From Chloroflexota bacterium (GTDB lineage: Bacteria; Chloroflexota; Dehalococcoidia; Bin125): a stretch of DNA of 46,304 nt. The position numbers and the translations under genes were made by a program. Positions 1-7,812 of the stretch are shown piece after piece. The notes under the pieces are model-generated. The model was not told where the DNA came from. It saw only the letters and a program-made list of their open reading frames with translations, and did not search any database. The stretch's first letter is position 1, and the number at the start of each line of letters is the position of its first letter. The DNA is taken from positions 1 to 46,304 of the forward strand of contig VXQZ01000055.1 of NCBI GenBank assembly GCA_009838735.1. Direction: 5' to 3'.

Positions 1-12
1 GTAAAAGAGACC

Positions 13-55
13 GGGCCCCCTCTCCCCGAGGGAGAGGGCTGGGGTGAGGGCCCTC
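13..55 (+). repeat. Dispersed GC-rich palindromic repeat, copy A
   Basis: A C/T-rich run (CCCCCTCTCCCC) is followed by its complement (GGGAGAGGG) and then GGGGTGAGGGCCCTC, so the element can fold into a hairpin. Related copies lie at 15350-15396, 26401-26458 and 27482-27568, always between genes. It resembles REP-type intergenic repeats. No transposase is visible nearby. Confidence 0.75.
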
Positions 56-114
56 GCACCCACACGCAGACCACCCCCCAGCGCATCCACCGACACACTC
101 CAACCCGCCCATAT

Positions 115-134
115 CGAACATATGTACCTACAAT
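115..134 (+). promoter_or_regulatory. Candidate LexA (SOS) box abutting a -10 element
   Basis: Bases 115-128 read CGAACATATGTACC. This matches 13 of 14 positions of the Gram-positive LexA/DinR consensus CGAACRNRYGTTYC; the mismatch is A at position 126. TACAAT, a five-of-six match to TATAAT, follows at 129-134, so a bound repressor would cover the promoter. No clear -35 is seen. The downstream gene starts at 173. That LexA controls it is an inference. Confidence 0.5.
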
Positions 135-172
135 AGGCCCCACAACAACCAGTTCGAACAGGAGCTTCTCTC

Positions 173-493
173 ATGTCCGCTATCACCCACGCCCACGCCT
201 ACCTCCCCTCAGGCAACAAGTCCAACAACCCACCCCTCGCCCTCAACCCCAGAGCCATCCTCAGCCAACTCCAGCACTTCGCCACCAACGGACCGAAGTA
301 CATCCAGTTCCAGGCCACCCGCTCCCTCGCCCGCATCGTCGGACTCTTCGACCGCACCAGCGACGCCATCCGAGAACTCGGCTTCGGCCCCGCCGACGAC
401 CAGACTGAACCCAATCAGCCGGATCAGCCAGAAGAGTTCAGGCTCCTCACCAGCGAAGACGAAATCACCGAGGAAGATGACGACTACCCCTAA
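173..493 (+). CDS. Small acidic-tailed protein of unknown function, possibly SOS-regulated
   Basis: This 106-residue protein has no recognised domain. Third codon positions are strongly C-biased, which supports real coding. The ATG at 173 has an AGGAGC ribosome site at 160-165. Residues 1-25 are polar and Asn/Pro-rich. Residues 28-65 could form helices with basic patches. The last 35 residues are strongly acidic, with a run EDDDYP at the end. There is no signal peptide or membrane segment, so it is probably cytoplasmic. A LexA-like box with a -10 sits about 40 bases upstream. Small SOS proteins elsewhere include division inhibitors and nuclease or recombinase modulators, but nothing in the sequence assigns it to any of these. 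Confidence 0.7.
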   Translation: MSAITHAHAYLPSGNKSNNPPLALNPRAILSQLQHFATNGPKYIQFQATRSLARIVGLFDRTSDAIRELGFGPADDQTEPNQPDQPEEFRLLTSEDEITEEDDDYP

Positions 494-513
494 TCCTCCC
501 CACCCGCGTCCCG

Positions 514-553
514 GCGCGCTCCTCAAGCGCGCTCACCAGCGCAGACGTTTTTT
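514..553 (+). terminator. Possible weak terminator after the small protein gene
   Basis: GCGCGCT (514-520) and AGCGCGC (526-532) form a 7-bp stem with a CCTCA loop. The nearest T-run (TTTTTT) comes about 15 bases later at 547-552, further than in a canonical intrinsic terminator. The rest of the 494-741 gap shows no gene. Confidence 0.3.
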
Positions 554-741
554 CCCGGACGACCGGCAGGGCCTCAGCCACCAGACCTGCTTGGCTCACC
601 TTGACCGCTCCCGTCGTGCAATTCGGGAGCCGGTCGCGCCCTCGTGTCCGCGCCCGCCCGGCAGCCGGCAATTTCCGACGGGGTGATACCATGCCCTCGC
701 CCCCTGCGTTAAACCTTGCACCAGTCCAGTAAGGCGCCTAC

Positions 742-1449
742 ATGCTGATTGACCTTCACAACCACACGTGGCCGCGCTCCCACGACTCCGTGCTCGACCC
801 GAAGGACCTCGCGATTCGCGCCAAGGAGGCAGGGCTCGACGCCATTTCGTTCACCGAGCATGACGCGCTCTGGCCGCATGACGAGGTGCAGAAGATCGCC
901 GAAGAAGTCGGGATCGTCATCATTCCCGGTTGCGAGGTCTCCACAGACCCGGGCCACATTCTCGCCTGGGGCATGGAAAAATACGTCTTCGGCATGCACC
1001 GCGTGGAGCGTCTGGCCGAGCATGTCTACGAGCGCGGCGGCGCGCTCGTCTTCGCTCATCCCTACCGGCGTCAGATCGCCTGGAAGGACAATCGCGAGGA
1101 CTGGGAGGTCGCCGTCGAACGGGCCGCCAGTAACAGCGCCATGGATCACGTCGTCGCGCTGGAGATCCTCAATGGCCGCGGCAAGGAGCGAGAGAACCGG
1201 TTCTCCGCCGACCTCGCCGCCGCCTCTGGCATGAACGGCACCGCCGGCACGGATTCCCACGCCGTGCACGACATCGGCAAGGTCGCCACATGGTTCGAGA
1301 CCGACTCCATTGAGACCTGGCAGGACCTCGTGCGCGAGCTCAAGACCGGGAACTTCTGCGCCGTCGACATGGCCACGGGCGAGGAGTTCGCGGTGCCCTC
1401 GCGGCCGCCCAAATTCAGAATTGTCGCAGCGGGCGCGGGCGGCAGCTAA
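742..1449 (+). CDS. PHP-domain metal-dependent phosphoesterase
   Basis: The 235-residue protein has the PHP motifs in order: DLHNHT (residues 4-9, the HxH pair), TEHD (about 38-41), GCEVST (about 63-68), AHPY (about 107-110) and GTDSHA (about 173-178). These residues bind the two or three metals that hydrolyse phosphoesters. It is a stand-alone PHP protein without a polymerase or HisK-specific extension, and resembles the YciV/TrpH-like group that acts on nucleotides or short RNA, though the substrate is not determined. A TAAGG-type ribosome site precedes the ATG by 8 bases. It is likely cytoplasmic. The neighbouring MaoC genes give no clear functional link. Confidence 0.85.
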   Translation: MLIDLHNHTWPRSHDSVLDPKDLAIRAKEAGLDAISFTEHDALWPHDEVQKIAEEVGIVIIPGCEVSTDPGHILAWGMEKYVFGMHRVERLAEHVYERGGALVFAHPYRRQIAWKDNREDWEVAVERAASNSAMDHVVALEILNGRGKERENRFSADLAAASGMNGTAGTDSHAVHDIGKVATWFETDSIETWQDLVRELKTGNFCAVDMATGEEFAVPSRPPKFRIVAAGAGGS

Positions 1450-1508
1450 ACTTCGCTGCGTCCCTCCCTAACAACGCGAAACTACTCCAGAGACAAGCGA
1501 GGAGCCAA

Positions 1509-2027
1509 ATGGCAGACCAGGAGTTTGAGTCGGTCGTCACCGACGAGATGAAGGCCTTGATCGGGGTCAAGGGCGAAGAAACCGTCAGCGAACTGACCAC
1601 GACCAGCGTGCGCATGTTCGCCCGCTCGGTCGGCTACGTCGACCCCGCGTTCTATGACGAAGCGGTCGCACGCGAGCGCGGTTTCCGCAGCTTGCCGGCG
1701 CCTCCGGGCTACCTGGGCACGCCGATCTTCAATCCGGCCGAGTCCGACGCCACCTTCGGCGGTCGTCGCGGCGGCGGCGGCTTCCGCTCGCCCTATCCGC
1801 TGGTCCTCAACGGCGGCACCGACATCGAGTACACCGGGGAGCAGATTTGCGCCGGCGACACGCTGACCTCAGCCACCGCGCTGGCCTCTCTGCAAGAGCG
1901 CTGGAGCGGCGCCCTTGGCGTGCCGATGCTGATCCAGGTGTCGGAAACGACCTACACCAACCAGCACGGCCAGGTGGTCGCCGTCTCGCGCGGCACCGGC
2001 ATCTCCTACCCCGCTCCCAGCGGCTGA
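1509..2027 (+). CDS. MaoC-type dehydratase, N-terminal FAS1-like hot-dog protein
   Basis: The 172-residue protein resembles the MaoC N-terminal (FAS1-like) hot-dog domain, with SVRMFARSVGYVDPAFYDE near residues 33-51 and the PAPPGYLGTPIF segment typical of this half. In two-component enoyl-CoA hydratases this subunit binds substrate, while the partner carries the catalytic Asp/His. The next gene (2101-2568) encodes a MaoC-like second half, so the pair probably forms a heteromeric enoyl-CoA hydratase or 3-hydroxyacyl dehydratase. A GAGGAG ribosome site lies just upstream of the ATG at 1509. The acyl-CoA substrate is not known. Confidence 0.8.
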   Translation: MADQEFESVVTDEMKALIGVKGEETVSELTTTSVRMFARSVGYVDPAFYDEAVARERGFRSLPAPPGYLGTPIFNPAESDATFGGRRGGGGFRSPYPLVLNGGTDIEYTGEQICAGDTLTSATALASLQERWSGALGVPMLIQVSETTYTNQHGQVVAVSRGTGISYPAPSG

Positions 2028-2066
2028 TCCAGCCGCTCATCAGTCGTAGCGGCTGATTCAGCCGTT
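2019..2066. repeat. Tandem pair of near-identical hairpins between the two MaoC genes
   Basis: AGCGGCTGATCCAGCCGCT (2019-2037) is a 7-bp stem-loop that includes the upstream stop codon. AGCGGCTGATTCAGCCGTT (2048-2066) is a near-copy 29 bases later. No T-run follows. The pair may slow ribosomes, protect the RNA 3' end, or partly terminate between the two cistrons. Confidence 0.6.
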
Positions 2067-2100
2067 CGCCTAAACTGTCAGAGACCGAAGGAGACGAGAT

Positions 2101-2568
2101 ATGTCAGACGCAGTGCCGGACCAGATCTACTTCGAGGACATCGAAGTCGGCGACAGCATTCCCGAACTCGAAAAGAGCCCGACCAGCCAGCAGCTCGTCC
2201 AGTGGGCCGCCGGCTCTGGCGACTTCTACCAGATTCACTACGACACAAGCTACGCGCAGGACACAGGGCTCGACGACATCATCGTCCACGGCGCCCTCAA
2301 GCACGCCTTCCTCGGCGAACTGCTCTGGCGGTTCGCCGGTCCCGAAGGACAGGTCAAGCGCGTGCAGTGCTCATACCGAGGCATGGACCCGGCCGCTCAG
2401 GGCCGCGAATCGGCGCAGGAAAAGAAGTTCACGCTGCGCGGTACCGTCACCCGGAAGTACACCGAGGGCGAGCGCAACATCGTTGAACTCAACATCGAGG
2501 GCGTTCGAGCCGACGGTTCGGTCAGCACCCCGGGCAACGGCGTCGTCGTTCTACCCAGCCGAGGCTAG
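2101..2568 (+). CDS. MaoC-like (R)-hydratase subunit, hot-dog fold
   Basis: The 155-residue protein matches MaoC-like hydratases. The hydratase-2-like segment lies at residues 40-70: GDFYQIHYD supplies Asp/His-type catalytic residues, and GLDDIIVHGALKHAFLG supplies the IVHG motif. It would add water to, or remove it from, a trans-2-enoyl/3-hydroxyacyl-CoA pair in the cytoplasm. An AAGGAGA ribosome site at 2088-2094 supports the ATG at 2101. It lies 73 bases after the FAS1-like partner gene, so the two are likely co-transcribed and work together, although the tandem hairpins between them could modulate the ratio. Confidence 0.82.
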   Translation: MSDAVPDQIYFEDIEVGDSIPELEKSPTSQQLVQWAAGSGDFYQIHYDTSYAQDTGLDDIIVHGALKHAFLGELLWRFAGPEGQVKRVQCSYRGMDPAAQGRESAQEKKFTLRGTVTRKYTEGERNIVELNIEGVRADGSVSTPGNGVVVLPSRG

Positions 2569-2578
2569 CCGCCTCGGC
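2558..2578. terminator. Hairpin terminator between convergent genes
   Basis: GCCGAGGC (2558-2565) and GCCTCGGC (2571-2578) form a perfect 8-bp stem with loop TAGCC. The loop contains the stop codon of the MaoC gene. The element lies between convergent genes and may stop transcription from both sides. No T-tract is visible. Confidence 0.55.
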
Positions 2579-2594
2579 CATGCTGGCCCCGGCC

Positions 2595-3161
2595 TCAAGG
2601 CGCGCTGCGGCGCTGGTACTGGCGATCCCAGAACCACTCTCGCAACACGTGCATCTGGTGAAACCGATGCGTCGCCCGCCGCACCCGCCCGCAGTCGCGG
2701 AACCCGGCCGCCGAAAACGCCCGCTGAGCCCGCACGTTCCAGTCGAGCGTATGCAGGTACACCCGCGTCAACGACGTGTTCGTGAAGATGTGGTCGACCA
2801 GCAGCCCCACCGCTTCACGGCCAAAGCCACCGTTCCAACAGGTGCGGTCGCCCAGCAGAATGCCCAACTCCGTCTCGCGGCGTTGGAAGTCGGTGTTGTA
2901 GTACATGACGTTGCCGATATGACGCGGTTCGTCAATCGTCTCGACAGCGAACGTTGATCGATACACCGGCGTAGAACGCAACTGCCAGGCGTACTGGTTC
3001 CGGTACTGCTCGTACGTCAACGGACTAACGGTGGCGGCGTCCAACTCCGCCAGCTCGACATCGGTCCGCCAGATCCAGTCCAGCCTGGCGTCGTCGAGGC
3101 GCTTGCGCCGAAGCAACACCAGCTTGCCCTCGGCGACCACGTCAGCAGGACTGGTGACCAC
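2595..3161 (-). CDS. GNAT-family N-acetyltransferase (RimJ/RimL-like)
   Basis: The 188-residue protein begins with the LVLLRRKRLDDARLDWIWR segment typical of RimJ/RimL-type GNATs. The acetyl-CoA-binding region lies near residues 110-135 (ELGILLGDRTCWNGGFGREA), followed by VYLHTLDWNVRAQRAFSAAGF at about 150, the usual last strand and helix. It would transfer an acetyl group from acetyl-CoA to an amine on a protein, antibiotic or metabolite; the acceptor cannot be told. The start is GTG at 3161, supported by GGAG 8 bases upstream. It lies downstream of the NUDIX gene on the same strand, 56 bases away. Confidence 0.82.
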   Translation of the reverse strand: MVTSPADVVAEGKLVLLRRKRLDDARLDWIWRTDVELAELDAATVSPLTYEQYRNQYAWQLRSTPVYRSTFAVETIDEPRHIGNVMYYNTDFQRRETELGILLGDRTCWNGGFGREAVGLLVDHIFTNTSLTRVYLHTLDWNVRAQRAFSAAGFRDCGRVRRATHRFHQMHVLREWFWDRQYQRRSAP

Positions 3162-3217
3162 GACAGACTCCAGGTTCGCCTCAGTCTCGGGGTATCAGAC
3201 GCAGGGTAGATCGCCGC

Positions 3218-3748
3218 TCAGGCCTGCGCCGGACCGACCCGTCGATCCAACAGCGCTGCGGCGTCCTCCAGCAACGACGCCGTATTGCGATAGCTGACCA
3301 TCCGCATCGCGTCGCCCAGTCCAACCCAGCGCACGTCGATGTGTTCGTCATCGTGGTACTCAAACGAACCGCCGGTCGGCTGCATCAGCCAGAAGTGCAC
3401 GGCCTTGTCGATGCGCGCCTCTTCGCCGCCGAACGAATAGCGCATGACGCCAATCTTCTCGTCCAACTGAACCTGTAGTCCGGTCTCCTCGGACACTTCA
3501 CGCAAGGCAGTTTCGTCCAGCTTCTCGCCATTCTCGGGCGTACCCTTGGGCAACGACCACCGCCGGGCGGGCGTCTGTACCAGCACCACCTCGACCTCAC
3601 CCGGCCGCTCCCGCTCACGCCAGACGACACCGCCGGCGCTCACTGCTATTCCCTTGCGAATCGATTTGGGTGACCTAGTGGTCCTTCGGGTTCCTGTCCG
3701 TCGTGGGCGCTCGCTGCTGCTCCGCACGCCATAACTCCTGCTCAACAT
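3218..3748 (-). CDS. NUDIX hydrolase with basic N-terminal tail
   Basis: The protein carries a complete Nudix box, GX5EX7REVSEETGL, near residues 70-92 (GTPENGEKLDETALREVSEE), preceded by WSLPKG. It would cleave a nucleoside diphosphate linked to another group, using Mg2+. The SLPKG plus short C-terminal layout resembles diadenosine polyphosphate or RNA 5'-end hydrolases, but the substrate is open. The first 35 residues are rich in Arg/Ser and may be untranslated: a GTG at 3643 has a better ribosome site (AAGGGAA) and would start the protein at VSAGGVVW. It lies between the HEAT-repeat gene and the GNAT gene on the same strand. Confidence 0.82.
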   Translation of the reverse strand: MLSRSYGVRSSSERPRRTGTRRTTRSPKSIRKGIAVSAGGVVWRERERPGEVEVVLVQTPARRWSLPKGTPENGEKLDETALREVSEETGLQVQLDEKIGVMRYSFGGEEARIDKAVHFWLMQPTGGSFEYHDDEHIDVRWVGLGDAMRMVSYRNTASLLEDAAALLDRRVGPAQA

Positions 3749-3799
3749 CAATCAACGAATTTCAATCTATCAGAGGCACCGCAGAGCTCCCGCGCGACG

Positions 3800-4798
3800 C
3801 TACTCGTTCCTCCAGCCAAACGGATCGCGAGCGGCGCCCAAATCTTGCAGGTCGTCAAGCGACGCTGCTTCCTCCAACGCTGTCTGGACCGTGGCCCGAA
3901 CGGTTGGATCGGGGTGGGTTCGAAGTTGTTGAAGTTCCTCAATTGCCTCCTCGCTGCCGATCTCGCCCAGCGCCGCTACCGCGCCCTGAATCAGTTCTTC
4001 CGACGAAGAGGGATCATCGAACAGCTCCAGCAGCATCGGCGCACCATCCTCGGAGCCGATTTCGCCGATCGCCTGGACGGCGGCCAGCCGCTCATCCTCA
4101 TCCTCGGCGACGAGCGCACCCTCGAGGACCGGCAGCCAGTACACGTCGGCGCTTCGTCCCATTGCCTGGACCGCGCCTAGGTGCAGGGCGGCCGTGTCGC
4201 TTTGAAAGGCCTCCTCGATCAATTCCGGAACCCAATCGGCGGTCACGACGCCGACAGCGGAGACGGCCGAGGCGCGCAGTTCGTCATCCTCCCGAACATC
4301 TTCGGCGATTGTGTGCAGGCAATCGACGACATCGTCGGCGTCCTCGCCCGAGGCCCATCCCAGCTCGAGGCGCATCGCGACCTCGCCAAGGGCCGTCACA
4401 GCCTCGCGACGGACATCCGAGTCTTCCTCCTCCGAGTTGGCGACCGCGAGCAACGCTTTCGTGGCCCCTCCGGTCTCACAGATCGCCAGGCCGTTCACGG
4501 CCAATGACCTCACCGCTGCGTCGTCGTCGGTGATCATCGCAGCGAACACGACGGTGAAGTCGTAGCCGCCAAACTCGGAGCCGATCCGCTGCAGCTGTTC
4601 CAGTAAGGCGAATCGGCTCATCGACTCGAGCTGAGCCAATTGTGCGGAGACCAGACCTGCCGAATCGGGCGCCAGGCGAGACACTGCGTGAAGGTCGTCA
4701 GGTTCCAGCTCGATCTGGCCCGACGCGACCGCGGCGATGACCCGCCGCAACCCATCCACCGGTTCGGCGGCGTCCTGGTGACTGATTGGTTCGCTCAT
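3800..4798 (-). CDS. HEAT-repeat protein
   Basis: The 332-residue protein is made of about eight 30-35 residue helical repeats with the HEAT/PBS-lyase pattern: DxxVRxxAVxALGEI, for example SDVRREAVTALGEVAMRLE, LAAVQAIGEIGSEDGAPML and IQGAVAALGEIGSEEAIEEL. It is very acidic. Such proteins act as scaffolds or bind partners, and no catalytic residues are visible. Its ATG (4798) shares one base with the gpsA stop codon (TGATG), so it is translationally coupled to gpsA and belongs to the cdaA-cdaR-der-plsY-gpsA run. Its role there is unknown. Confidence 0.8.
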   Translation of the reverse strand: MSEPISHQDAAEPVDGLRRVIAAVASGQIELEPDDLHAVSRLAPDSAGLVSAQLAQLESMSRFALLEQLQRIGSEFGGYDFTVVFAAMITDDDAAVRSLAVNGLAICETGGATKALLAVANSEEEDSDVRREAVTALGEVAMRLELGWASGEDADDVVDCLHTIAEDVREDDELRASAVSAVGVVTADWVPELIEEAFQSDTAALHLGAVQAMGRSADVYWLPVLEGALVAEDEDERLAAVQAIGEIGSEDGAPMLLELFDDPSSSEELIQGAVAALGEIGSEEAIEELQQLRTHPDPTVRATVQTALEEAASLDDLQDLGAARDPFGWRNE

Positions 4799-5796
4799 CA
4801 GCCTTCCACGGTCGGCGCACGTTCCATCAATACACGGATGGCTTCTCGCGGCTCCAGATCCTCGAAGAGAACCTGTGAGACCACCTGGGCGATCGGCATG
4901 TCGACCCCGAGAGCCTCGGCCACCTCCAGCACTACTCGGGTCGTCTCGACACCCTCGACGACGTGTGGATTGTCCGCCATCGCCTCAGCCAACGTCATAC
5001 CGCTCCCGATTCTCTCGCCCAGGGTCCGGTTGCGAGACCGCGGACTGCTGGCAGTGGCCAGGAGATCGCCGAGCCCGGCCAAACCGGCGAAGGTAGCCGG
5101 CGCTGCGCCCAACGACACTCCAAGTCTGGTGATCTCGGACAGCCCGCGGGTCATCAGGGCGGCGCGGGCGTTGTCGCCGACATCCATGCCCACCGCGGTA
5201 CCAACCGCAATGGCGATCACGTTCTTCAGCGCGCCGCCCAGTTCAACGCCGACCACGTCGTCGTTGGTGTAGACCCGGAAGGAGGTTGAGTTCAGGGCCT
5301 GTTGCAGTCGATCTCGATCGTCCCCATTCGCCGAAGCGACGACGGTCGTCGCCGGCAGTCCGCGCGCGACTTCCCGTGCGATGTTGGGTCCAGAAATCGA
5401 GCCAACCCGCCCATCCCGACCAGCGAGGGTCAATTCCTGCTCCAGCACCTGGGTCATCCGCAAGTGGGAGCCTCTTTCCAAACCCTTCGCCGCCGACGCA
5501 TGAACGGTATCCCCTGGAGTCAGGTTCGGGAGCACATGACGCAGGTTCTCCCTCAGTCGCTGCGACGGCGTGGCCCAGATCACAACGCGCGGAGGCGAGC
5601 CTCCCGGATTGGCGGTGAACGTGAGGCCCTCGGGCAAGGCGATTCCGGGAAGTAACCGACGATGCTCTCGAGCGGCAGATAGCTCCGCTGCCTCCTCATC
5701 GGTCCGGCACAGCACCACCGCGTCGTTTCCGGCTCGATTAGCGCAGGAGGCCAGTGTGCAGCCCCATGAGGTCGCTCCGACGACCATGACTCTCAT
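4798..5796 (-). CDS. gpsA: Glycerol-3-phosphate dehydrogenase [NAD(P)+]
   Basis: This 332-residue protein reduces dihydroxyacetone phosphate to sn-glycerol-3-phosphate, the backbone for phospholipids. The nucleotide-binding loop is VGATSWGCTLA (residues 6-16); the usual GxGxxG second glycine is Thr, a variant also met in other GpsA proteins. SGPNIAREVARGLPATTVVAS (about 138-158) and GGALKNVIAIAVG (about 187-199), with the catalytic Lys, follow. LAGLGDLLATASSPRSRNRTLG then completes the family signature. Its ATG overlaps the plsY stop (ATGA). PlsY acylates the product of GpsA, so the adjacent genes encode consecutive pathway steps. Confidence 0.95.
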   Translation of the reverse strand: MRVMVVGATSWGCTLASCANRAGNDAVVLCRTDEEAAELSAAREHRRLLPGIALPEGLTFTANPGGSPPRVVIWATPSQRLRENLRHVLPNLTPGDTVHASAAKGLERGSHLRMTQVLEQELTLAGRDGRVGSISGPNIAREVARGLPATTVVASANGDDRDRLQQALNSTSFRVYTNDDVVGVELGGALKNVIAIAVGTAVGMDVGDNARAALMTRGLSEITRLGVSLGAAPATFAGLAGLGDLLATASSPRSRNRTLGERIGSGMTLAEAMADNPHVVEGVETTRVVLEVAEALGVDMPIAQVVSQVLFEDLEPREAIRVLMERAPTVEG

Positions 5797-6410
5797 GTCG
5801 CGGTCCGACCCATCGACAGGACACGCTCTGTGCCGGAGGCGATTCTCTCGATGTTGTCCTTGTGCCCGACCAACACCAATAGCCAGGTGCCGACCGCGTA
5901 GGCGATGTAGGCGTCTGGGGCATGCCCATATGCGGCGAGCAGCGAGATGCCAATCGCCGCCGAGGTAGCGCCCGTCAGGGTCGCCAGCGACATCACCTTG
6001 ACCCGGAGCAGGATCGGCAACGCTGTGCCGAGAGCGAACAGCGCCCCCATCGGCATGATCGCGATCATCGCGCCCAGCGCTGTGGCTGCACCCCGGCCGC
6101 CGCGAAAGCCTGCGTAGAGCGGAAACTGGTGGCCCACGACCGCGGCCAGCCCGGCCACGACTTCACCGGTTGGACTGTCCCAGACGGCCATCACAATCAG
6201 GATCGGCAGGGCGCCTTTGACTGCGTCCAGGACCAGGACGGTGACCGACCAGCGCAGGCCCAGGGCGCGGAACGTATTGGTCGCGCCAGTGCGTCCGCTG
6301 CCCGAGGCCCGAATATCCTCGCCGCCCCGCCACTTGCCGATCCATAGTCCTGTTGGAACCGATCCGAGCAGATATCCGATCAGCCCGCCGACGATCCAGG
6401 CCTCAATCAC
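5793..6410 (-). CDS. plsY: Acyl-phosphate:glycerol-3-phosphate acyltransferase
   Basis: This membrane enzyme moves a fatty acyl group from acyl-phosphate to glycerol-3-phosphate, the first acylation in phospholipid synthesis. The recommended GTG start (6410) gives 205 residues, the normal PlsY length. A longer reading frame to 6482 would lie inside der. Motifs are GYLLGSVPTGLWIGK (about 12-26), IRASGSGRTGATNTFRALG (about 33-51) and GHQFPLYAGFRGGRGAATALG (about 94-114). Two usually conserved positions differ: GSGN is GSGR, and GGK is GGR. About five hydrophobic segments are present. It overlaps der by 8 bases and gpsA by 4. Confidence 0.93.
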   Translation of the reverse strand: MIEAWIVGGLIGYLLGSVPTGLWIGKWRGGEDIRASGSGRTGATNTFRALGLRWSVTVLVLDAVKGALPILIVMAVWDSPTGEVVAGLAAVVGHQFPLYAGFRGGRGAATALGAMIAIMPMGALFALGTALPILLRVKVMSLATLTGATSAAIGISLLAAYGHAPDAYIAYAVGTWLLVLVGHKDNIERIASGTERVLSMGRTAT

Positions 6411-7812
6411 GACCTCTACCCCTGTCGTCCGATTCCGACGATTCGCGACCGCGCAACACGCAGCGTAGCGGCGTGCCCTCAAATCCGAAGGACCTCCTGA
6501 TACGACCCATCAGGAAGCGTTCATAGGAGAAATGGACGGCGTCGGGGTGGTTGACGAAGAACGTAAACGCCGGCGGCGCCGCTTCGGTCTGCACTCCGTA
6601 GTAGAACCGGATCGGCTTGCCTCGATACGTGGCCGGCGGACGCTCGACCTGAGCCTGCTTGAGCATGGCATTGAGCCTCGGTGTGGGCACCCGCTGCCGT
6701 CGCGCCTCGGCAACGTGGAGCGCAGCCGCGACAACACTGTCGACAGCGTCGCCGGTCAGCGCCGAGACCCAAACGATCGGCGCCCAATTGACAAACCGGG
6801 CTCGGCCGGCCAGTTGCCGCTCGCGGCTATCGCGCAGCCCATCCTCGGCGTCGACCAGGTCCGATTTGTTCATCACGATCACGATCCCTGCGCCGTCGTC
6901 CATTGCCATGCCCAGGACATGCAGGTCCTGAGAGGTCACGCCCTCGTGCGCATCGATCACCACCGCCGTGACATCGGCCCTCCTGACTGCGGCGCCGGCG
7001 CGTCGGACGGATGCGCGTTCAATGCCGGGCGCGACCCGACCACGCCGGCGAATGCCAGCGGTGTCGACCAGGGAGACGCGCTGGCCGTCGAAGCTCAACA
7101 GCGTGTCGACTGCGTCGCGCGTCGTGCCGGGGACTTCGGAGACGATCATGCGCTCGTCGCGCAAGAGAGCGTTAACCAGCGACGACTTGCCCACATTGGG
7201 CCTGCCGACGATCGCGAGGCGGCAGGCCACGTCGTCGGCTTCGAGAGGTTCGGCGACAGCCAGGCCGCCAGTGACCTGATCGAGCAGATCGTCGATCCAG
7301 CGTCCATGATGGGCCGAGATTGCGACCGGCTCGCCGAGGCCGAGGCTGAAGAACTGAGACGCCTCGGTGGCCAGAGCATCATTGTCCGCCTTGTTCGCGC
7401 ACACCGTGACCGGTTGGACGGCCTCTCGCAAGAGCGCTGCGACATCATTGTCGGCCGGTAACGGGCCGGTCTGAACGTCAACGACAAAGACGATTGCGTC
7501 GGCTTCAGACAGCGCCTGATCAACCTGTTCGGCGACCGAGTCGGCGAAGGGACCGGTGAGCTGCTCGCCGAGCAAGCCACCCGTGTCGATGACCGAGAAA
7601 TGCTGTCCGCGCCATTCGGTGGTTGCGTAGTTGCGGTCTCGCGTTGTGCCTGGCTCGCCGCGAACGATGGCTTGCCGGCGTCGGACCAGACGATTGAACA
7701 GAGTCGACTTTCCGACGTTCGGCCGCCCAACAATCGCAATAGTCGGCAGGACATTGCCCGGGAGCGCCCGCACATCGACCTGCGGGAGATCGTCCGCCGC
7801 TTCGCTACTCAC
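6403..7812 (-). CDS. der: Ribosome-assembly GTPase Der (EngA)
   Basis: Der has two GTPase domains in tandem and a KH-like C-terminal domain, and acts in 50S subunit assembly. The first G domain shows GRPNVGKSTLFNRL, DTGG and NKAD. The second shows GRPNVGKSSLVNALL, DTAGIRR and NKSD. The KH-like part runs from about VPTPRLNAML to the C-terminus and ends with the typical FEGTPLRCVLRGR. The GTG start at 7812 overlaps the upstream stop codon (GTGAGTAG) and gives 469 residues. A longer frame to 7905 would add an Arg-rich stretch that is only the shadow of the YbbR gene. Confidence 0.95.
   Translation of the reverse strand: MSSEAADDLPQVDVRALPGNVLPTIAIVGRPNVGKSTLFNRLVRRRQAIVRGEPGTTRDRNYATTEWRGQHFSVIDTGGLLGEQLTGPFADSVAEQVDQALSEADAIVFVVDVQTGPLPADNDVAALLREAVQPVTVCANKADNDALATEASQFFSLGLGEPVAISAHHGRWIDDLLDQVTGGLAVAEPLEADDVACRLAIVGRPNVGKSSLVNALLRDERMIVSEVPGTTRDAVDTLLSFDGQRVSLVDTAGIRRRGRVAPGIERASVRRAGAAVRRADVTAVVIDAHEGVTSQDLHVLGMAMDDGAGIVIVMNKSDLVDAEDGLRDSRERQLAGRARFVNWAPIVWVSALTGDAVDSVVAAALHVAEARRQRVPTPRLNAMLKQAQVERPPATYRGKPIRFYYGVQTEAAPPAFTFFVNHPDAVHFSYERFLMGRIRRSFGFEGTPLRCVLRGRESSESDDRGRGRD

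Noticed and set aside
151-168. Second LexA box at GTTCGAACAGGAGCTTC
   Set aside because: The GTTCGAAC core is palindromic, but the right half does not fit GAAC-N4-GTTC; it overlaps the ribosome site by chance.
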